Below, one piece after another: positions 8,105 to 17,000 of a stretch of DNA of 57,161 nucleotides (positions are counted from its first letter, which is position 1; every line of letters begins with the position of its first letter). The translations under genes and the position numbers were made by a program. The stretch lies in contig CAKSEE010000014.1 in assembly GCA_934446455.1 (NCBI GenBank), positions 1 through 57,161 of the forward strand, read 5' to 3'. The notes beneath the pieces were generated by a model, which was given only the letters and a program-made list of their open reading frames with translations, had not been told where the DNA came from and did no database searches. The DNA comes from an uncultured Oscillospiraceae bacterium (GTDB lineage Bacteria > Bacillota > Clostridia > Oscillospirales > Ruminococcaceae).

Positions 8105-8360
8105 ATATGAATATTGAGGATTATCCTCACTAAAGGCGATGAACGGTCAGAGTAGCCGCGTTGCTGCCGCACAGAGAGCCGCGCACATGGTGCGAGCGCG
8201 GAGGGCAGGCACGGTGAAGTGCGGCCGCGAGCCGACGGGGTGAAGCGCGTTTATAGCCCTATCCGTTTTCCGCGTTAAGGAGTTTGAGGGGCGTTATGCC
8301 CGAAGCGAAGTGGGACCGCGTATCAGTTACGCCTTCGCGCCGTCGGCGCGGAGGTTTTTT
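8105..8360 (+). promoter_or_regulatory. T-box leader, probably tRNA-Cys responsive
   Basis: A roughly 250-nt untranslated leader precedes cysE. It contains the AGTA of the stem I base (near 8153), an AGAGAG segment, an apical-loop-like GGTGCGAG (8190-8197), a candidate specifier TGC (8220-8222, after GTGAAG), and the T-box proper GAAGTGGGACCGCG (8307-8320). A terminator follows at 8332-8360. Uncharged tRNA-Cys would pair with the specifier and the T-box bulge and favour the antiterminator. The downstream genes (Ser acetyltransferase and Cys-tRNA ligase) support the assignment. The bulge reads UGGG where pairing to a U73 discriminator would give UGGA. Confidence 0.9.
8332..8360 (+). terminator. 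T-box regulated terminator
   Basis: 10-bp stem CCTTCGCGCC/GGCGCGGAGG with a GTC loop and six Ts, directly after the T-box sequence. Confidence 0.9.
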
Positions 8361-8421
8361 CGTGCCAAACATTAGGGCATACCGCCGTTTTCGCGGCTGC
8401 CCTGACTGAACGGAGGTTTCT

Positions 8422-9093
8422 ATGTTCGACAGGCTCAGAGAGGAAATTGCTTCCATTAAAGCCCGCGACCCCGCCGTGCGCTCAGCGTGGGAGGTCATGT
8501 TCCTGTACCCGTCATTCAAGGCGGTGAGAAGCTACCGCCGCGCTCACTGGTTCTACGAAAGGGGCTTCTTTTTCATTGCAAGGTGGATCTCGCAGCGCAG
8601 CAGGAACAAAACGGGCATTGAGATACACCCCGGCGCCAAGATAGGCAAGGGGCTTTTCATCGACCACGGCGCAGGCGTTGTAATAGGCGAAACGACCGAG
8701 ATAGGCGACAACTGTACGCTCTATCAGAACGTGACACTCGGCGGCACGGGCAAGGACATCGGAAAGCGCCACCCCACGCTCGGCGATAACGTGCTTGTGG
8801 GCGCGGGCGCGAGGGTGCTGGGGCCTTTTAGGATAGGCGACAACTCAAAGATAGCCGCAAATGCGGTAGTGCTTGAGGAGGTGCCGCCCAACTGTACCGC
8901 AGTGGGCGTTCCCGCAAGGGTTGTAAAGCGCGACGGCGTGAGAGTCGGCAACAGCGACCTTGATCAGATACACATTCCCGACCCCGTTTCTCAGCTTCTG
9001 TGCGAGCACAGAATGTACATCGACAGGCTGAACGATGAGATAAAAGAGCTTAAGGAAGAAATAAACAGGCTGAACAAAGGAGAAGAAAAATGA
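8422..9093 (+). CDS. cysE: Serine O-acetyltransferase
   Basis: 223 residues, CGGAGG 8 nt upstream. An N-terminal helical domain is followed by the left-handed beta-helix of hexapeptide repeats (from about residue 64: IEIHPGAKIGKGLFIDHGAG). D81/H82 match the catalytic Asp-His, and the Gly-rich GGTGKDIGKRHPTLGDNVL segment is the substrate/acetyl-CoA loop. It makes O-acetylserine from serine and acetyl-CoA for cysteine synthesis. The C-terminal end (DRLNDEIKELKEEINRL) is a short coiled coil. It overlaps cysS by 4 bp and is controlled by the T-box leader. Confidence 0.96.
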   Translation: MFDRLREEIASIKARDPAVRSAWEVMFLYPSFKAVRSYRRAHWFYERGFFFIARWISQRSRNKTGIEIHPGAKIGKGLFIDHGAGVVIGETTEIGDNCTLYQNVTLGGTGKDIGKRHPTLGDNVLVGAGARVLGPFRIGDNSKIAANAVVLEEVPPNCTAVGVPARVVKRDGVRVGNSDLDQIHIPDPVSQLLCEHRMYIDRLNDEIKELKEEINRLNKGEEK

Positions 9094-10481
9094 AAATCTA
9101 CAACACCATGACCCGACAGAAAGAGGAGCTCAAGCCCATAACCGACGGCATTGTAAAGATTTACTGCTGCGGTCCCACGGTATACAACCTCATTCACATA
9201 GGAAACGCGCGCGCGCTGTGCGTGTTCGACACGCTGCGCCGCTACCTTGAGTTCCGCGGCTACAAGGTGCTTTACGTGCAGAATTTCACGGACGTAGACG
9301 ACAAGATAATCAAGAAGGCAAACGAGCTTGGCAGGACCGCGTCCGAGGTGAGCGAGAACGCTATTAAGGAATACTTCGTTGACGCGCAGGGACTGAACGT
9401 CAGAAAGGCTGACATTCACCCCAAGGTAACCGAGAACATGGGCATAATAATCGACATAGTAAAGACCCTTATAGACAAGGGCTACGCCTATGAAGCGGAC
9501 GGCGACGTTTACTTTGAAACAAAGAAGTTCCCCGAATACGGAAAGCTGTCGCATATGCCGCTTGAGGACCTTCAGGCGGGCGCGCGCATAGAAGTCGGCG
9601 AGAAGAAGCGCGACCCCATGGACTTTGCGGTGTGGAAGGCTGCAAAGCCCGGCGAGCCCTACTGGGATTCCCCCTTTGGCAAGGGACGCCCCGGCTGGCA
9701 CATTGAGTGCTCCGCCATGTCCCGCCACTACATCGGCGACACGATAGACATTCACGGCGGCGGCTCCGACCTTATCTTCCCGCACCACGAGAACGAGATA
9801 GCGCAGAGCGAGTGCGCAACGGGCTCTCCCCTTGCAAACATATGGATGCACAACGGAATGCTCAACGTTGACAACAAGAAGATGTCCAAATCTGCGGGCA
9901 ACTTCTTTATGGTTCGCGACCTGTCCGACAAGTACGGCTATGAGCCTATCCGCTTCATGCTGCTTTCCGTGCATTACAGAAGCCAGCTCAACTACACCAT
10001 CGAGGTAATAGAGTCCTGCAAGGCGGCTCTCCAGCGCCTTTACACCTGCCGCGACGCCATGGAGCGCGTAAAGTCCGCCGCAAAGGACGGTGAAGCCTGC
10101 GCGCAGACGCTTGAAGCGGTAAAGACCGCCCGCGCGGACTTCATCGCCGCAATGGACGATGACTTTAACACCGCGGACGGCATTTCCGTACTGTTCGAGC
10201 TTGTAAGGAAGATAAATTCCGCGCTCGCCTCTCCCGATGTTACCAAGGGAGACGTTGCGGCGTATAGCGACGAATTTTCGGCATTGACAAACGTGCTCGG
10301 ATTGTTGTATAATAAAGAGAATGACGAGATTCCCGCAGAGGTCGCAGAGCTTGTCGAGCAGCGCAGGGCTGCGCGCAAGGCAAAGGACTTCGCGCTTGCA
10401 GACGAACTCAGGGACAGGATAACCGCGCTCGGCTACACGGTTGAGGAAACGCGTCAGGGTACTATCGTTAAAAAGGCGTGA
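9090..10481 (+). CDS. cysS: Cysteinyl-tRNA synthetase
   Basis: 463 residues. Class I motifs HIGN (36-39) and KMSKS (in NKKMSKSAGN). Zinc/cysteine-binding residues are visible: C27 in CCGPTVY, C in WHIECSAM and the HH in FPHHENE. The C-terminal DALR helical domain and anticodon region are complete and the length is typical. It charges tRNA-Cys. Translationally coupled to cysE by an ATGA overlap and co-regulated by the T-box. Confidence 0.98.
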   Translation: MKIYNTMTRQKEELKPITDGIVKIYCCGPTVYNLIHIGNARALCVFDTLRRYLEFRGYKVLYVQNFTDVDDKIIKKANELGRTASEVSENAIKEYFVDAQGLNVRKADIHPKVTENMGIIIDIVKTLIDKGYAYEADGDVYFETKKFPEYGKLSHMPLEDLQAGARIEVGEKKRDPMDFAVWKAAKPGEPYWDSPFGKGRPGWHIECSAMSRHYIGDTIDIHGGGSDLIFPHHENEIAQSECATGSPLANIWMHNGMLNVDNKKMSKSAGNFFMVRDLSDKYGYEPIRFMLLSVHYRSQLNYTIEVIESCKAALQRLYTCRDAMERVKSAAKDGEACAQTLEAVKTARADFIAAMDDDFNTADGISVLFELVRKINSALASPDVTKGDVAAYSDEFSALTNVLGLLYNKENDEIPAEVAELVEQRRAARKAKDFALADELRDRITALGYTVEETRQGTIVKKA

Positions 10482-10540
10482 CAGCAAACGGCGCGTTACG
10501 CACAAATGGCGTGACAGCGCAAACTGAAAGGACAGGGCAT

Positions 10541-11290
10541 TTGAAAAAGATACTTGCCGCCGTCTGCGCAGCGGGAGCGCTTCTGCTCTCGGGCTGCTCG
10601 GACAGGGGCTACAACGCAATGGCGACCTACGACTTCGCCGAAATGGACACAGATTTTATTCAGCTTAAAGCCCCGCAGGAGGGCGACACTATCGCCATTA
10701 TCGACACCGAATACGGCGAGATACGCGCGGTGATATACGATGAACTCTGCCCTGATACGGCGCAGGCGTTCATTAACCACGCCAACAACGGCGACTACGA
10801 CAACAAACCCGTTTACGGCGTTATGCAGGACTGCTACTTCTTAACGGGCGGCTTTGAGAACGAAAAGGGCGTGTACACCGGCAGAAACAGCGACGACGAG
10901 CTTGTCGCGGCGGAATGCACCACGGCGCTCTGGCCGTTCAAGGGCGCGCTTATGGCGTTTTCGGAGAGGGGCGGCTACAGCGACGCGCGCTGGTTCATGT
11001 GCAACGACGACAAGGAGTCGCTGACCGAGGATGCGATAAACGACCTTAAGCAGAAGGCTATGGAGGGCGACGAGGACGAGCGCGATAACCTCATAACGCT
11101 CTTTGACACATTCTACAGCGTGCGCGGCGTTTTCGGGCTTGCGGGCGTGTACACGGTATTCGGGCAGGCGTACGAGGGGCTGGACGTAATCGAACAGCTC
11201 TGTGCTATCCCGTCGGAGGACAACTTCAGGGCGAAAGAGGACGTCATGATAAACAGCGTGACGATATCGCAGTATAAAGCGGAGGAATGA
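10541..11290 (+). CDS. Cyclophilin-like lipoprotein, catalytically degenerate (paralogue 1)
   Basis: 249 residues from TTG 10541, chosen because AAAGGACAGGGCAT precedes it and LKKILAAVCAAGALLLSGC is a lipoprotein signal with lipobox Cys 19. The cyclophilin fold is recognisable (IAIIDTEYGEIRAVIYDELC, then VFGQAYEGLDVIEQL). The catalytic HR-V-x3-FMMQGG motif of its neighbours is YGVMQDCYFLTGG here: the active-site Arg and the Gln are lost. The STQFYIVNN segment is replaced by SDARWFMCND. A folding or binding role without isomerase activity is inferred. It follows cysS by 59 bp and may share its transcript. Confidence 0.8.
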   Translation: MKKILAAVCAAGALLLSGCSDRGYNAMATYDFAEMDTDFIQLKAPQEGDTIAIIDTEYGEIRAVIYDELCPDTAQAFINHANNGDYDNKPVYGVMQDCYFLTGGFENEKGVYTGRNSDDELVAAECTTALWPFKGALMAFSERGGYSDARWFMCNDDKESLTEDAINDLKQKAMEGDEDERDNLITLFDTFYSVRGVFGLAGVYTVFGQAYEGLDVIEQLCAIPSEDNFRAKEDVMINSVTISQYKAEE

Positions 11291-11294
11291 GCGC

Positions 11295-12161
11295 ATGAAA
11301 ATATGGAGCAGGATTTTTGCGGGGATACTCGCAGCGGGCATGGCGTTTGCCGCGTGCGGGTGCAGCAAGGAAATGAGCATGAAAGACCTGGCGGCGGGGC
11401 TTACGGTAGTCGAGGGCGAGTCCTCAAAGGGTAACGTGGGCGAGCTTACGCTTGCAGAGGGCGACCTGCTTGCGGTATTCGACATAAAGGGCTACGGCAC
11501 GATCAAGGCAAAGCTCTTCCCCGAGATTGCACCCATGGGAGTTGACAACTTCGTTAAGCTTGCGGAGAGCGGCTACTACGAGGGACTTTCGGTTCACCGC
11601 GTGGTAAAGGACTTCATGATGCAGGGAGGCTCGCTCAACGGGGACGGCACAGGCGGCGACGCTCTTGTGGAGGATGGCTCGTTCGGCATTGAAACCGACC
11701 TCGACGAGGCGCGGCACTTCTATGGCGCGCTGTGCTATGCAAACGCCATGGGCAGGAACTCCACGCAGTTCTACATTGTAAACAACAACAAGCCGCAGGC
11801 GCTTTCGGACACCCAGGTGGACGCTGTGCTTTCATATGCGGAACAGTACGCGCAGGCGGCGCAGGAAGCAACCGACGAGGACGAAGCGGCGTACTACGCG
11901 TTCTGGGCGGACTACTACAACACAATGGCGCAGGCGGTAACGGGCGCTTCCGATGAAACCTCGGCGAAATACGCCGAAGTGGGCGGCACGCCCTCCCTCG
12001 ATGGAAATTACACCGTTTTCGGGCAGGTTTACGACGGGTTTGACGTTATCGACAAGATAGCTGCCGTGGAAGTCGGCGACAACGGCAGCGGCGAGCAGTC
12101 CAAGCCTGCAAAGGATATCACGATAAGCTCTGTAAAGGTCTATGAATACACCGCAGAATAA
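11295..12161 (+). CDS. Cyclophilin-type peptidyl-prolyl isomerase lipoprotein (paralogue 2)
   Basis: 288 residues. Lipoprotein signal MKIWSRIFAGILAAGMAFAAC. The cyclophilin domain (about 60-285) has IKAKLFPEIAPMGVDNFVKL, the catalytic VHRVVKDFMMQGG with the active-site Arg, and NSTQFYIVNN. An insertion of roughly 50 residues (about 180-230), rich in Ala/Glu/Tyr, sits before GNYTVFGQVYDGFDVID. Anchored outside the membrane, it would help proline-limited folding of exported proteins. It lies 4 bp after paralogue 1 and 30 bp before paralogue 3. Confidence 0.92.
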   Translation: MKIWSRIFAGILAAGMAFAACGCSKEMSMKDLAAGLTVVEGESSKGNVGELTLAEGDLLAVFDIKGYGTIKAKLFPEIAPMGVDNFVKLAESGYYEGLSVHRVVKDFMMQGGSLNGDGTGGDALVEDGSFGIETDLDEARHFYGALCYANAMGRNSTQFYIVNNNKPQALSDTQVDAVLSYAEQYAQAAQEATDEDEAAYYAFWADYYNTMAQAVTGASDETSAKYAEVGGTPSLDGNYTVFGQVYDGFDVIDKIAAVEVGDNGSGEQSKPAKDITISSVKVYEYTAE

Positions 12162-12191
12162 TGCGGCAGAAAAATCATGGAGGACGTTCTA

Positions 12192-13193
12192 ATGAAAATA
12201 CGCAGAATCATAAGCACCATAGCTGCGGCGGCGCTTGCGTTGAGCCTGAGCGCCTGCTCGCTGTTCAACAGGTCAAAGCCCGGAAATATCGACGATATCG
12301 TGCTTGCGGACGGCGACCTTATTGCGGAGATAACCATTGAGGGCTACGGCACGGTTAAGGCAAAGCTCTTCCCCGACCTTGCGCCTAAAGCTGTTGAGAA
12401 CTTCAGGCGCCTTTGCGAGGAGGACTACTACAACGGGTTGAAAATACACCGTGTAGCGCCCGATTCCATGATGCAGGGCGGCTCGCTCAACGGCGACGGC
12501 ACGGGCGGCACGGCTGTGCTTGACAACAACGAATCCTTTGGCATTGAAACAAGCGACAAGGCGCGCAACTTCTACGGAGCGCTGGGCTATGCCAACACCA
12601 ATGGCGAAAACACCACGCAGTTCTACATAGTAAACAACAAAACGCCTGTCGACATCACGCAGTACGACCCTGCAAAGTTCACCGCAAAGGCGGACGAGCT
12701 TGCGGCGGAAAAGGCGAATCTCGACTCCTCCCTGCCCGAGTACAAGCGCGTAAGCGCGCAGGAAACGCACTACAGGAATCTTGCGACGATGTTCAAGGGA
12801 GCTACTGACGCGGTTAAGGAGAAATACGCCAAAACGGGCGGCTATCCGTTCTGGGACGGCGGCTACACGGTGTTCGGGCAGGTGTTTGAGGGATTTGACG
12901 TTATTGACAGCATTGCCAAAACCGAGCTTACCACCAACAACCTCGGCGAAATGACAAAGCCCGTAACCGACATCATAATCGTCTCGGCTGTCGTATACAC
13001 CTACGAATCGCCCTCCACCACCGAGGAAACGGGCACAGCCGCAACGTCCGAGGCTTCAGCGCCGAACGCTGGCAGCGCCGCGGATAACTCGCAGACCCGG
13101 CAGACCGCCGGAAGCGCCACTGCCGAAAGCGCGCAGAACGCAGAATCCGCCGAGCCGTTCTCTACGATAGAAACAGCCGACAGCGCAGCGTAA
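12192..13193 (+). CDS. Cyclophilin-type peptidyl-prolyl isomerase lipoprotein (paralogue 3)
   Basis: 333 residues from ATG 12192; GGAGG at 12179-12183 favours it over ATG 12177. Lipobox LSLSAC with Cys 22. Active-site segment IHRVAPDSMMQGG keeps the Arg, and TTQFYIVNNKT follows. An inserted helical segment of about 50 residues is present, as in paralogue 2. The last 65 residues are a Ser/Thr/Ala-rich tail (TEETGTAATSEASAPNAGSA), probably a flexible extension into the wall. It is the last gene of the run, followed by a terminator. Confidence 0.92.
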   Translation: MKIRRIISTIAAAALALSLSACSLFNRSKPGNIDDIVLADGDLIAEITIEGYGTVKAKLFPDLAPKAVENFRRLCEEDYYNGLKIHRVAPDSMMQGGSLNGDGTGGTAVLDNNESFGIETSDKARNFYGALGYANTNGENTTQFYIVNNKTPVDITQYDPAKFTAKADELAAEKANLDSSLPEYKRVSAQETHYRNLATMFKGATDAVKEKYAKTGGYPFWDGGYTVFGQVFEGFDVIDSIAKTELTTNNLGEMTKPVTDIIIVSAVVYTYESPSTTEETGTAATSEASAPNAGSAADNSQTRQTAGSATAESAQNAESAEPFSTIETADSAA

Positions 13194-13205
13194 CCACATA
13201 CAAGC

Positions 13206-13234
13206 AAAGGGACGACTTAGATAGCCGTCCCTTT
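13206..13234 (+). terminator. Terminator of the cysES-cyclophilin region
   Basis: Stem AAAGGGACG/CGTCCCTTT followed by AATGTT; modest T tract. Confidence 0.75.
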
Positions 13235-13247
13235 AATGTTATAACGC

Positions 13248-13279
13248 AAAAAACGCGGCAGAACCAAAGTCCTGCCGCG
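13248..13279 (-). terminator. Terminator of the SCP2 fusion gene
   Basis: Minus strand 8-bp stem CGCGGCAG/CTGCCGCG with a 10-nt loop and TTTTTTG. Confidence 0.88.
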
Positions 13280-13292
13280 CCTGCTTTATTTA

Positions 13293-13901
13293 TCAGAAAA
13301 TGCCTGCCAGTCTGAGCGCTGCGCCTACGTTGCCGTTTGCGTTGAGCTTGCCTGCCGCGAGAGCGTCTGCCAGCGAAAGCTTTCCGTCAAGGAACGCCAT
13401 AGCGTCTGCAAAACAGATGTGCGCCTTGAGCGTGCAGTCTATGTAGTCGTACGGCTCTACCCTTACCTTGCCGTCGAGTACCTCAACGAACAGGTGCTTG
13501 TTGGTGCCGTCCTCCCAGCCCCAGATTTCAACGTCTGCCGCAACAAGGTCCTTGATTTTTGCAGCCTTGGTCTTGTCAATCTTCTTGTAGAGCTTTGCGC
13601 AGATGTCGCCTATCATAACGGGTCTGGGCTTTCTGCCGCCCTTCTTCTTGGGCTCGGCAGGCGCTGCCTTGGCAGCCTTGGCAGCGGGCTTCTTTGCTGC
13701 GGGCTTTGCCTCCTTTGCGGGAGCGGGCTTCTTTGCTGCCTTAGCGGCTGCCTTAACGGGCGCTGCCTTTACCTCAGGCTTGGCTTCCTTTACGGGAGCG
13801 GGCTTAGCCTCAACAGGCGCTGTCGCCTTTGCGGGAGCGGCCGCCTTTTCGGTCTTAATGGCTTCTGCCGTTTTTTTAGCGGGATTCTTTGCCATAGTCA
13901 T
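13293..13901 (-). CDS. Histone-H1-like Lys/Ala/Pro tail fused to an SCP2-like domain
   Basis: 202 residues from ATG 13901, with GAAAGGA 6 nt upstream. Residues 1-95 are almost only Lys, Ala, Pro, Glu and Val in PAKK/AAKAAKK patterns like bacterial histone-H1-like tails, ending KKKGGRKPRPV. Residues 96-202 look like a sterol-carrier-protein-2 fold (VEPYDYIDCTLKAHICFADA, then GKLSLADALAAGKLNANGN). SCP2 domains bind lipids; the basic tail could bind nucleic acid or acidic surfaces. The combination is unusual and the function is unknown. It is monocistronic, with a good promoter and terminator, suggesting a well-expressed protein. Confidence 0.85.
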   Translation of the reverse strand: MTMAKNPAKKTAEAIKTEKAAAPAKATAPVEAKPAPVKEAKPEVKAAPVKAAAKAAKKPAPAKEAKPAAKKPAAKAAKAAPAEPKKKGGRKPRPVMIGDICAKLYKKIDKTKAAKIKDLVAADVEIWGWEDGTNKHLFVEVLDGKVRVEPYDYIDCTLKAHICFADAMAFLDGKLSLADALAAGKLNANGNVGAALRLAGIF

Positions 13902-13980
13902 CAGATTCCTTTCAAAAAATACTTCTGCCGTAAGGCAGCATGATGGCGGGTATTCTCCGCCGTCTTCCTTTACACTTTTC

Positions 13981-14009
13981 ATTTTAACATATTTTCAGCA
14001 TTTTTTCAA
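13981..14009 (-). promoter_or_regulatory. Sigma-A promoter of the SCP2 fusion gene
   Basis: Minus strand TTGAAA (14004-14009), 17-bp spacer, TAAAAT (13981-13986). Confidence 0.8.
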
Positions 14010-14049
14010 CCATTTTCACAAAAATAAATAGCCTTTTTTCATTTTTTCC

Positions 14050-14086
14050 GCAAAACAAGGGGAAGCGCCCGTTCGGAACGCTTCCC
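14050..14086 (-). terminator. Terminator of the amidase operon
   Basis: Minus strand stem GGGAAGCG/CGCTTCCC, 11-nt loop, then CTTGTTTTG. Confidence 0.8.
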
Positions 14087-14097
14087 ATGCCGTGTTA

Positions 14098-17000
14098 TTA
14101 CCCTACGTGAATGCCGCCGGGTCTTTGCTGCGACTCCTCGGTGCTTTCTGCGGATTCCTCCGTCTGCGCGGACTCCTGCGTTTCGGAAGATTCGTCCCCG
14201 CCGCCGGCGGTTTCGGTTTCAGCGGACTCCTCGGTTTCGGGAGGGTCAGTATCCTCGGGAGGAGCCGTTTCTTCGGGCTTTGTATCATCGGGTTTCGGCT
14301 CGTCGGGCTTTACGTCGGGAACCTCAGCGCCCGAGCTGCCGCTGCCGCTGTAGCTGAGGCCGCTGCGCGCGAAATACGCGTATACGCCGTTCGCTATCGC
14401 CTGCGCCATTCCCTGCTGATAGGTGTTGTTCGCCATGGTCATGCACTCTCGCTCGTTGCTTATAAAGCCCATCTCCACAAGCACCGAGGGGAAGTCCTGC
14501 TGAAGCGTTACCCAGTAGTAGCTGTATTTTGCGCCGCGGCTGCTCTGCGTGCCGTCCGCGTACACTTCATTGTCGTAATAGCCTGAAAGCTGCGAATTTA
14601 TCGCGGCTGCAAGCGGCTGCGAGAACGGCGTGAAATAGTACACCTCTACGCCGTGCGCGCTCTCGTTGTTCTCAACGCTGTTGCAGTGCAGCGACACATA
14701 CATATCCGCGCCGTATGTTCTTGCGACTGCAGGGCGGGTGCTTGTGAGTATAAATTCGCTTTCGGTCTTAAGGCGCACCACTGTAGCGCCCATTGCGGTG
14801 AGCTTCTTTTCAAGCTCCTTTGCCACCGCAAGGTTTACGGACTGCTCCGTAACGTTGCCGATAGCGCCGGGGTCAAGCTTATCGGGCACCTTGCCGTAGC
14901 CGTGTCCGGGGTCTATTACGATTACCTTGCCCGAAAGGGTCGCAGTCGGCACGGCGAACGTCAGCATAAGGTCGCCGTCCGCGTTGTAGCGCGCCGCGCA
15001 CCCGCTGTAGATTCCCGCCTGCCGCAGCGTAAGCACCAGCCTGAACTTAGGCACGCCGTTCTCGGTCGCCGTTTCCCACCTGCCCGCGCTGAACAGCGAG
15101 CAGTAGTCGAAGCTCGGCAGGCTTGTAACGCTCGTTATGTTGTCGAACGTTATGTACACATACTGCGCGTCGTAGTTCGTTACGCCGTACTCGCCCGATA
15201 CCTCCTCGTGGTATTCCACGGGAGTGGTTACGTTGAAGCTTGACTTATAGTCGAGGTGCAGCTTTATGAAGCTTCTGCCCGAAGCGTTGCCTATCTCCTT
15301 TACGAAAAGGCTGTTATAGCCGAGTCCCGTATCCGTGAACGTTGTAACGGCGCCCTGCTCAAACCGCTTACCCGAGGTGGTGGAGATATACCCGCCCGAA
15401 GCGCTCTTGTAATAATCGAGCGTGCCTGCGGGCAGCTGCGAGAAGAGCGGCGTTTCAATGTCGCCCGTGGTGCGGCTGTCGTACACTATCGTAAAGTCGT
15501 TGAGCACCTTTACATACTGCACCGATTCCGACGAGCTTACGACAGGCTCGATGGTACCAACGACCTCGCCGCTGCCAACGCTGCTCTGGTCGGGGTTTAT
15601 CTCAGCCACTATGTCCCTTGGCGGCTCGGGCGCGGCCTCTATTGTAACGCTGCCGCCCGTCATGGTTTCCTCTATCCCCTTGTAGGAGGCGTAGTAGCTT
15701 ATATTTCCGAGATACTGCTTCTGTCCTACTATCTCGTCGCCAACGGTGTAGTAGCCCACAAACTTTGCATAGGAGCTGTTTGCGTCGAGCTCCTCTGCGC
15801 TGCCGGATTTTTCCTTGAGCGTTACCGTCTTTCCGCCTATCGTGGCGCTCACCTTTGAGCCGCTGTACGCCACCGCCACAAGCGACAGGCGCGTTCCGCC
15901 CTCTACAATAATGTCTTTCTCCTGCCCTATCGAGCGCAGCACGTCCACGCGCCGCTCTATTGAATACTTGTACTGCCTGCCCTTGTGCTCGAACGTGAAG
16001 CTGTTCCAGCCCACGTCAAGCTCCTTCTGGAAGTAGAAGTTGCCCGCCTCGTTGAGCTTTATCTTCTCGCCGTCAAAGTACACGTCAAAGTTCTCGTCAA
16101 ACGTTCCCATGAACTTAACGGAATTATCGTATGTAACGAAGCTAAGCGACGAGGGCGAGAGCATGGTGAGGTCCTCAAAGATGGTGTCGGTATTTATGCG
16201 CTTTGCGAAGTAGTCGAGAAGCGTGTCCGTAGTGCCGAGGGGATCCGCGCGAAGCGAGGACAGCGAGTTGAACGCGCTGCCGCCTGTGCCGTCGTAGTCC
16301 TCCATAACCGTAAGCTGGCGCAGCAGCTGGTCCTCATACCACCCCGCGTACTGCCCGATACGCTCGTTCATATGGAGCATATAGAGCTTTGCGCCCGCGC
16401 TCTGCGTAAGCTCATTCCACCATGAAAGCACGCTTTCAAAGTTGAGCGCCGCGTCCGACGTAGACCCGTACGCCTGCACAAGCGCAAAATCCGCGTACCC
16501 GCGCTCGATATAGCGCTTTGTGTCACAATGCCCGTCGTAAAGCGCCTGCACCGTGTCAGCCGTTGCAGAGCCCGCCTCGTTTGAGGCGCTGTTCGCCCAC
16601 ATATCCGATATAAGCAGCCCCACGGCAATCGTGTTGTTGGTTTTGCGTATCACCTGCGACATGGTGCGGATAAGGTACTCGTTCGTTTCGTAGAGCCAGT
16701 TTTCGTACCCTATGCCCGAGCCGCTGCAAAGGTACTGCGCGTACATCTCGGGCGTGTCGTAGGTGTAGTAGCCGCTCAGGATAATACCCTCGCACGGGTA
16801 TTTCATCGCGAACCTGTGCACAAGCGCTGAGAAGCCCTCCTTAAGCGAGCCGCCCTGCGCGATATGCCGCCGCAGCATCTCGCCTGCGTCCAGCACGACG
16901 TAGCTGTAAAGCCCCGCGCTGCGCGCGGCAGAGAGCGCGGCAGAGAGTGCGCCGCCGCCGTTTTCCACGTCGTAAAACGCGCATTCTTCGGTGGAAGCTT

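Noticed and set aside
8991..10619. A 542-codon minus-strand frame opposite cysS
   Set aside because: cysS carries the HIGH and KMSKS motifs in the plus frame; the antisense product has no domain features and no ribosome site.
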